The translations under genes and the position numbers were made by a program. The notes below the pieces were generated by a model, which did no database searches, had not been told where the DNA came from, and saw only the letters and a program-made list of their open reading frames with translations. This document shows, piece after piece, positions 59,217-64,000 of a stretch of DNA of 64,000 nucleotides; within the stretch, counting starts at the first letter, position 1; each line of letters starts with the position of its first letter. This stretch comes from Siphonodentalium dalli (taxonomy: Eukaryota > Mollusca > Scaphopoda > Gadilida > Siphonodentaliidae). The DNA lies in NCBI GenBank assembly GCA_032622095.1, contig CP136069.1, positions 122,254,126 to 122,318,125 on the forward strand. The letters run 5' to 3'.

Positions 59217-59684
59217 CATATGTGACCCGCCATATCAAATCCAGTCGGAAGTCGGGATTTTTTTTACCCTGTGCCAATGCATTCTCTTATATATGCGAGT
59301 CGACCATAGGTCGCCTCGCATATATAAGAGAATGCATTGGCCTAACAATTTTTTATCATGTTTTTTAAATAAATGTTTCTTACAATTTTTAGGACATAAA
59401 ATAAAAAACATCCATTACCCTGCAGGGACCCCCACACATAAATAGAAGCATATATAAGAGTGTCGTCTGCTCATGTTTGTCTGGGGCTCTGTATCGGTGA
59501 AATTATAAAATTGTTAAAGAATAAAAGAACAAATTATTAAAATTGTAAAAAATGGTTAGGCCAATGCATTCTCGTATATATGCGAGGCGACCTATGGTCG
59601 ACTCGCATATATAAGAGAATGCATTGGCACAGGGTAAAAAAATCCCGACTTCCGACTGGATGTGATATGGCGGGTCACATATGT
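59217..59684. mobile_element. Outer inverted repeat carrying the hairpin-ended element
   Basis: CATATGTGACCCGCCATATC, AAATCCAGTCGGAAGTCGGG and ATTTTTTTT on the left are mirrored on the right by AAAAAAATCCCGACTTCCGA, CTGGATGTGATATGGCGGGT and CACATATG. These outer arms of about 52 bp do not occur around the other copy (7612-7831), where different outer arms (TTAACCCTTT) are found. Lies about 270 bp upstream of CAP exon 3. Confidence 0.9.
59269..59638. mobile_element. Hairpin-ended element, long copy
   Basis: The same terminal hairpins as at 7612-7831 (CCAATGCATTCTCTTATATA and its complement around GTCGACC/GGTCGCC), one with a single change (CTCGTATATA). The interior of about 220 bp includes ATTACCCTGCAGGGACCCCC and AAATTATAAAATTGTTAAAG, the latter matching the short copy in inverse orientation. 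No coding capacity. Confidence 0.92.
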
Positions 59685-59956
59685 GCGCAGTTAGACGTTG
59701 TTCTCAGTCGATGTGATTGATTGGAATTTTCTATTTCTACATTCTTCCAGTCGAGATACTGTTTTGGTATTAACTTAATAGTTGTATATTTACATGTATA
59801 TACCGAAATAGGTCCATAATATGTCTTTTAGGTGTCTATTTACATGTTCACCAATTCTAATGTTGTCAGACTGAACAACGACTAAAAACACAATGCCAAA
59901 CTAAGTAGTATACAAATATAGGCATATTTTAACTATTTTCTTGTTTTCGCCATCAG

Positions 59957-60130
59957 GTCACTTTACCCAGGTTGTATGGAAGGGCAGCAAGGAGTTCGGA
60001 ATCGGCAAAGCAGCTTCATCCGACGGAAAGATATATGTCGTGGCTAGCTACAGGCCCGCTGGAAACATGGGTGGGGACTTCACGCAAAATGTTCTTCCAC
60101 CCAAAGATGGCAAAGTAACCCTACCAGCAG
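59957..60130 (+). CDS. GLIPR2-like: CAP domain 1, exon 3
   Basis: This 174-nt exon, phase 1 at both ends, encodes GHFTQVVWKGSKEFGIGKAA, then SSDGKIYVVASYRPAGNMGG and DFTQNVLPPKDGKVTLPAG. It holds the CAP1 motif (GHFTQVVW, with tetrad His105) and the Y-x-P-x-G-N motif, and ends with NVLPPK as GAPR-1 proteins do. Acceptor TTTTCGCCATCAG and donor GTATGT are good. With exons 1 and 2 it completes a domain of about 160 residues, the normal size for a single-domain GAPR-1. All four putative active-site residues are retained. Confidence 0.95.
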
Positions 60131-60237
60131 GTATGTGTTTACGCCTTGTGAAACGGTGTCATTCTAGGTATAAAACCATGAATACATCTTTTAGTGAAAA
60201 TGTGACATGAAGTCTGAGTTAAGTGTGCCTGTTATTT

Positions 60238-60330
60238 GCAGAATGAGGTCCACAGAGGGTGAATTTAGTGACGCTATCCCGCATAGCGGGCTAGCATCAC
60301 TAAATTCACCCTCTTGGGACCTAATTCTGC
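60238..60330. mobile_element. Hairpin element family A, copy B
   Basis: GCAGAATGAGGTCCACAGAG, GGTGAATTTAGTGACGCTAT and the tip CCCGCATAGCGGG pair with CTAGCATCACTAAATTCACC and GGGACCTAATTCTGC. The outer arms of copy A (CCTTGAAATAGTGTG) are only partly present (AAGTGTGCCTGTTATTT on the left side), so it is truncated or diverged. Confidence 0.9.
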
Positions 60331-60544
60331 TTAGGCCTCATCTTCTTTGGAAAGTTTCTTTATTATAACATTTCTACAGAAACTTCTTCACATAGATTCT
60401 ATTTCTTTTTTAGTTTAGTTTCTCAATATCCCCATGGCAGACGACATATTGCATAATCGAGGTTCCCAATGGGTGTACATCACAATATTCTTCATTTGGG
60501 AATTTCAATCGGAGTCTCTGTCTCCCATAGTAGTTGAGGTAATA

Positions 60545-60635
60545 CAGAATGAGGTCCCCATAATGTGAATTTGGTGACGCTAGCCCGCTATGCGGGATAG
60601 CGTCACCAAATTCACCCTATGGGGACCTCATTCTG
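60545..60635. mobile_element. Hairpin element family A, copy C
   Basis: CAGAATGAGGTCCCCATAAT, GTGAATTTGGTGACGCTAGC and the tip CCCGCTATGCGGG pair with ATAGCGTCACCAAATTCACC and TATGGGGACCTCATTCTG. Relative to copies A and B the tip is inverted (GCTATGC in place of GCATAGC), so it is in the opposite orientation. Confidence 0.9.
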
Positions 60636-60697
60636 CAAATGACATTCAACTTATACTCAGGCCTGTGTCGAATATAAGAAATAATTTGTTTTCACAG

Positions 60698-60942
60698 AAA
60701 ACAAGCCGCCCAGGTCAAACAACATCCCCGTACAAATGTCTCTTGGTGCAGATAGCGGGGACAGCGGCAGATCCCCAAGAGGCGGGGAGTCAAAATCGGT
60801 GCGAACGTTTAGCACGACAGAAAATGGCGTCACAAAAACAGTAACAGAAGAGACAATTATCCGAGCGGACGGATCAAAAGTTACCAACCGCAAGGAAACG
60901 ACAACATCGGCCGGGTCCGGATCGAACAACTCAACTTTTGAG
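60698..60942 (+). CDS. GLIPR2-like: CAP gene exon 4, Ser/Thr/Glu-rich linker or C-terminal tail
   Basis: Joins exon 3 in phase 1 (split Glu codon) after acceptor TTTGTTTTCACAG. Encodes ENKPPRSNNIPVQMSLGADS, GDSGRSPRGGESKSVRTFST, TENGVTKTVTEETIIRADGS and KVTNRKETTTSAGSGSNNST then FE. It has no cysteine or hydrophobic core and looks disordered, with an alternating NGVTKTVTEE / ADGSKVTNRKE pattern. Two ends are possible: splicing at GAG 60942 with the weak donor GTACAC (phase 0), or reading on through EVHVIPKL to TAA at 60964-60966, giving a protein of about 250 residues from ATG 47270. Confidence 0.85.
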
Positions 60943-60966
60943 GTACACGTAATTCCAAAATTATAA
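60943..60966 (+). CDS. GLIPR2-like: Alternative 3' extension of exon 4 to a stop codon
   Basis: If the donor at 60943 is not used, the frame continues V-H-V-I-P-K-L and stops at TAA 60964-60966. No AATAAA is visible in the following 150 bp, so a termination there is not strongly supported. It would give a single-CAP isoform. Confidence 0.4.
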   Translation, partial: VHVIPKL

Positions 60967-61965
60967 GCGATAAGCACACGAACGGGGCAGTTGGTTGTAT
61001 CTCATCCCAAGCAACTGTGGCCAAAATGTTCACAATGTCAGCCTTACCATCATTAATTGGATGGAAAGTTCAGGTGATTAATATTGTAGGTTAAAACTGT
61101 TCTGATCGTTTGGCTTTCCGACCAATAATCAGAGTGAAACTATGAAATTTGTTGTTTTTAAACGAAAAGTCGAATGTTTTTCAACTTTCGTCAATGATTT
61201 GCACTGCATGGGTCATCAGTAGGACACAGGGCGTTGTTAGTTTGGAACAGTCAAGTAGTGTACCAGTTGGAAAATTCCAACAGAAAGTGGTTGTAACTGT
61301 AAATGGAATTGCCAGGCTTCGAAATTTCGATTTGGTTCGAGGGGAAGGGTACTGTTGGAAATATCTTAATTTAACACAATATCAAATTTCCCATGTAATA
61401 TGCAACTGTATAGTTGTACAAATTGCACTATATATGCCTTCTCCCTTTGTCGAATATCTGTGTTTTTTTAGAACTGTACATGCGGGACATTTACCACATT
61501 TCAAACGAACGTGGACTATGTGAGTTTAGGAGTGAGCTCTCTCGCTCAAATCTCAGCAAAGGTTAAAAGAATAATGGCGCATGTCATACCTGAAAATAAG
61601 CTGAGATGCTTCGAAATTTTTACCCAAGGGAAGGTATGCAAATGAAATGATAAATTATTTAACAAACTTATCTTTTCCAATGGACCAGGTGAAAGTTTAG
61701 ACCACCTTCTGGCCACATGGCGCATTGTCAAGCTCGGTGAATTGCCTTCTGATCACGTTATTGTATATCAAACATACACAGATGTGTAAACAGCTCATCA
61801 GTTAAACAAAATCAATAATTTGTGGTGTTGTTTACTTACGTGGCCGGGTTATACTTTATAATTTCCAGCTATGTTATCTGAGGTCGGTGGGACATGTGTT
61901 CCTTTTAAGTACACGTTTAAATATTCCGAGATGACTATCACAGCCATGTGTGTCTTATGTTCCAG
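60967..61965 (+). other. Intron 4 (or region between two CAP genes)
   Basis: About 1 kb of AT-rich DNA between the possible stop and the acceptor TGTCTTATGTTCCAG at 61951-61965. The open frame 61149-61523 has no acceptor or donor context and no recognisable domain. Confidence 0.6.
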
Positions 61966-62022
61966 GATTCGGGGTTCAAGCAGTTAAGTCTAAATGAGAG
62001 ACAGCCTCAACGAGAAAGTAGC
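61966..62022 (+). CDS. GLIPR2-like: CAP gene exon 5, short linker exon
   Basis: This 57-nt segment encodes DSGFKQLSLNERQPQRESS in the only frame without a stop, phase 0 at both ends. It has a strong acceptor (TGTCTTATGTTCCAG) and donor (GTGAGTAT). It matches the phase of exon 4 (GAG end) and exon 6 (CCC start). The donor is the first unit of a 38-bp tandem array, so five near-identical donors follow. If the second CAP domain belongs to a separate gene, this would be an untranslated exon instead. Confidence 0.6.
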
Positions 62023-62214
62023 GTGAGTATAATAATTACTCTGTAATTACGTCAGTCTATGTGAGTATGATAATTACTCTGTAATTACGTCAGTCTATGT
62101 GAGTATGATAATTACTCGGTAATTGCGCCAGTCTATGTGAGTATGATAATTACTCTGTAATTGCGTCAGTCTATGTGAGTATAATAATTACTCTGTAATT
62201 ACGTCAGTCTATGT
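62023..62214 (+). repeat. 38-bp minisatellite that multiplies a splice donor
   Basis: Five units of GTGAGTATGATAATTACTCT, GTAATTACGTCAGTCTAT, starting at 62023, 62061, 62099, 62137 and 62175. Each begins with the donor-like GTGAGTAT. Two units carry TTGCG in place of TTACG. Reading on from exon 5 into the array meets TAA in the first unit, so use of any downstream donor would introduce a stop. TTACGTCA, a CRE-like octamer, recurs in three units. Confidence 0.95.
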
Positions 62215-63303
62215 TGCACGCAAGTAATGTTTTCGTTTTGCCCAGATCTTTAATTTGTCCTGATCCACGGACCGTTGTGCATCCGCACATCCGGTGATGT
62301 CATACCGAATTATGTAAATGTAAATTACGCGTTTGCGTAAATAATTATGATTTTTTTTTTATTTTGTGTAATCAACGGATGTAGCATATTCGTCGGGGTA
62401 TAATCCGTATTTTTTTTATAAACAATATCTTGCATTTTAGAGCCGTTATGGATGTTATCTTCAAGGAAACTTATCAAAATAAGATATTAGTCCATAGCGT
62501 CTGTTAGTTGATGCATGTTGCAATCATTTTCAACTTGGAGGCAGTTTCAAAATATGCGCTCTTTGGCGTTTAATTTAGTAAAGGATTCGCCGAACAGAAA
62601 ACAATCACATATTAATGAATACAAGTATGTACATATGGGGCTATCATATCTTTCTGAAGACCTCATAACGGTGGTCTTATGCTAAGATATATTGTAGTAG
62701 TATGACTGCGTGTGGTGAGATCAACTTAAAATTTCAGTTTCCGTGGCAACGGTAGATTTTTAAAACGATAACGGCCAATGCAAGGTCTTTAAAAATGCCC
62801 TTTCCGATTTGTAATTATGCCACTCGTGAATAGTGATAGAACAACCAATGATATTTAGGCCTGTTCGTGGGTTCCTAGGGGTGAGATTTTTGATGATATT
62901 GGCATTTTCGCATAAATGTAACTAAAATGCAGTCGTCAGTGTGTATGACTATGAACTTTATCAACCAAGAGACTACGATCGTGTCCATAATACTTAACAG
63001 GAGAGGCCCTGTCCCGCAATTGTTTCTGGGTTTTTTTTCATCATTTGGAAGTTGAACGTTCCAAATGCATGCTCCTCCCCGTTGTCAAGCATGAACGCGG
63101 TGCGGTTGCTATGAAAATGTCATGTAATATAGGCACACTCTAAGAACCAACAGTTTAACAGGCATGCAAGGGTGAAGGAAAGACCTCATATTTGATATAA
63201 CCTTTTTCCACAAATATAGTATTCCGTTAATATGGCAACACAAATTTCTACATGTTCTTACATGTTGAAGACATTGTAGTTATGATCTGCATTTCGTCTC
63301 CAG
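62215..63303 (+). other. Rest of intron 5, no recognisable feature
   Basis: AT-rich DNA with T and A tracts (for example 62350-62362), ending GCATTTCGTCTCCAG before exon 6. No repeat boundary or gene seen. Confidence 0.6.
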
Positions 63304-63580
63304 CCCAGATCTTCACAATCGCAAGCCAATGGGTCGACAAATAAACCACAGCGGATGTCCGAATTCATAGACGACGTCGTAAAAGTCCACAACACATACA
63401 GATCTAAGCATGGCATCCAAAGCGTTACGCATGCGTCAGATTTGTCCGATCATGCGCAGAGATGGGCCGAACATCTAGCAGCGACTAATAGCTTCCAGCA
63501 CAGTCAGTGCATTCTCGAGGGCGGAAGGCTTGGGGAGAATATCGCATGCAAATGGTCTTCTGGCGGTGCTGATTATTCAG
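63304..63580 (+). CDS. GLIPR2-like: CAP domain 2, first exon (gene continues past the window)
   Basis: After acceptor CGTCTCCAG the frame is open from the first base: PRSSQSQANGSTNKPQRMSE leads into FIDDVVKVHNTYRSKHGIQS, then DHAQRWAEHLAATNSFQHSQ and GGRLGENIACKWSSGGADYS. This is the N-terminal half of a GAPR-1-like CAP domain, with the tetrad His (FQHSQ) and Glu (LGENI). It ends in phase 1 at Y-S-G with donor GTGAGT, the same position and phase as exon 1 of domain 1. ATG 63355 could be the start of a separate gene. The 17 open codons before it and the Ser/Gln/Asn-rich composition favour a linker inside one long protein. Confidence 0.93.
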
Positions 63581-64000
63581 GTGAGTTGCATACTATATAT
63601 ACATTCGTTTAAAGACATTATATTCGCAACTTCAAAATTTAAAAACTTCCTGTCAAAGGGAGAAATCTTCAGATGTCATTTCGATATAATTGCAAATAGA
63701 TGGTAATCAATTATGTCTGATGTAATAAGTGTGAAGCTCTCATTATAAACTGCACAACCCACTGATGCAGACCATACTGCCAATGACCAATTCTGGGAAA
63801 ACCCATTCGGACCTACACGCCATATGTCAGTGCAAGTTGTTAGCCGACATGTCCCACCGTTGACATATTATTTCCAACTTGGGGTGGGGTGGGGCTGTTA
63901 TTGTAAAATCGACATTAGGTTTATAGTCAACTTCTGTGTCGACTAAAACAATATAGTTGACGCCAAATGTTGGGTTGACATTTAAAATATCAGAATAATC
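63581..64000 (+). other. Start of the next CAP intron, cut by the window edge
   Basis: Begins GTGAGTTG. The segment near 63850-63930 (TTTCCAACTTGGGGTGGGGT) resembles the TTGGAAATTTC repeat. The equivalents of CAP exons 2 and 3 must lie beyond 64000. Confidence 0.7.

Larger units (their letters stand above)
50175..59956 (+). other. Intron 2 of the CAP gene, filled with repeats
   Basis: 9782 bp. From 50175 to 55046 it holds a CAC/CAT-rich tract (50420-50450), a 33-bp tandem duplication at 51975-52040 (CACAATTAATGGTT..CTACACATCGTATTTA twice) and several TGTGTGG/CCACACA motifs around 50715-51070, but no gene. Further on lie the repeat at 55047, the element at 55470-57720, about 1.5 kb without recognised features, and the hairpin-ended element at 59217-59684. 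Frames at 51008-51385 and 58617-58883 lack support. Confidence 0.8.
60131..60697 (+). other. Intron 3 of the CAP gene, with two hairpin elements
   Basis: 567 bp, from GTATGT to TTTGTTTTCACAG. It contains two hairpins of the same family (60238-60330 and 60545-60635), the second ending 62 bp before the acceptor. Each can fold on itself, and arms of one could pair with arms of the other. Confidence 0.85.
47261..63580 (+). other. GLIPR2-like: Gene model: GAPR-1/GLIPR2-like CAP gene, possibly with tandem CAP domains (3' end outside window)
   Basis: Six exons are proposed: 47261-47501, 50097-50174, 59957-60130, 60698-60942, 61966-62022 and 63304-63580. Introns are GT-AG with good pyrimidine tracts. 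The splits within the first CAP domain are all phase 1, as is the end of the second domain's first exon, at the same residue (Y-S-G). Exons 4, 5 and 6 join in phase 0. If so, the protein is CAP, a Ser/Thr/Glu-rich linker of about 120 residues, then a second CAP continuing beyond 64000. The alternative is two adjacent genes, the first ending at TAA 60964-60966 and the second starting at ATG 63355. The acceptor just before 47261 requires an exon upstream, perhaps 17621-17839 or an untranslated exon. CAP proteins of this branch lack a signal peptide and act on membrane surfaces in the cytoplasm; none is seen here. Confidence 0.6.

Noticed and set aside
61149-61523. 124-codon plus-strand open frame in intron 4
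   Set aside because: No splice context or recognisable protein; AT-rich codons throughout.

Overview
This window looks like nuclear genomic DNA of an animal, most likely a lophotrochozoan invertebrate such as a mollusc. The evidence is AT-rich DNA, coding exons broken up by GT-AG introns, a metazoan-type GAPR-1/GLIPR2-like CAP gene, a decayed non-LTR retrotransposon, and a very high density of short non-autonomous DNA elements, many of them palindromic. Nothing prokaryotic is present: no operons, ribosome binding sites or CRISPR array. The species assignment is inference; only metazoan is firm.

Right part (47.2-64 kb): the one clearly recognisable host gene. Four plus-strand exons (47261-47501, 50097-50174, 59957-60130, 60698 onward) encode a complete GAPR-1-like CAP domain (tetrad His51, Glu63, Glu88, His105) followed by a Thr/Ser/Glu-rich tail. 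A short exon (61966-62022) and the first exon of a second CAP domain (63304-63580) follow in compatible phases. This is either one gene encoding tandem CAP domains that runs off the window, or two neighbouring GLIPR2-like genes. The donor site of the short exon is itself the first unit of a 38-bp minisatellite, so five GTGAGTAT donors stand in a row.

Left and middle part (1-47 kb): mostly intergenic or intronic DNA. A strong candidate exon lies at 17621-17839: it holds a duplicated peptide whose two DNA copies differ almost only at synonymous positions. It has a phase-0 donor and could belong to the CAP gene 29 kb downstream, but this is unproven. A truncated, frame-broken LINE occupies about 37.2-39.8 kb.

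Mobile DNA dominates. There are near-perfect hairpins (for example 8538-8720), elements with long terminal inverted repeats, a PIF/Harbinger-like element with a TAA duplication (4437-5526), a piggyBac-like TTAA element (7465-7855) containing a hairpin-ended element also found at 59269-59638, a 59-bp minisatellite of about 24 units between inverted half-elements (13.9-16.0 kb), and 122-bp arrays carrying repeated TGCGCATGCGC motifs (25.2-26.2 kb). Stretches not listed as features show only short, unsupported open frames.
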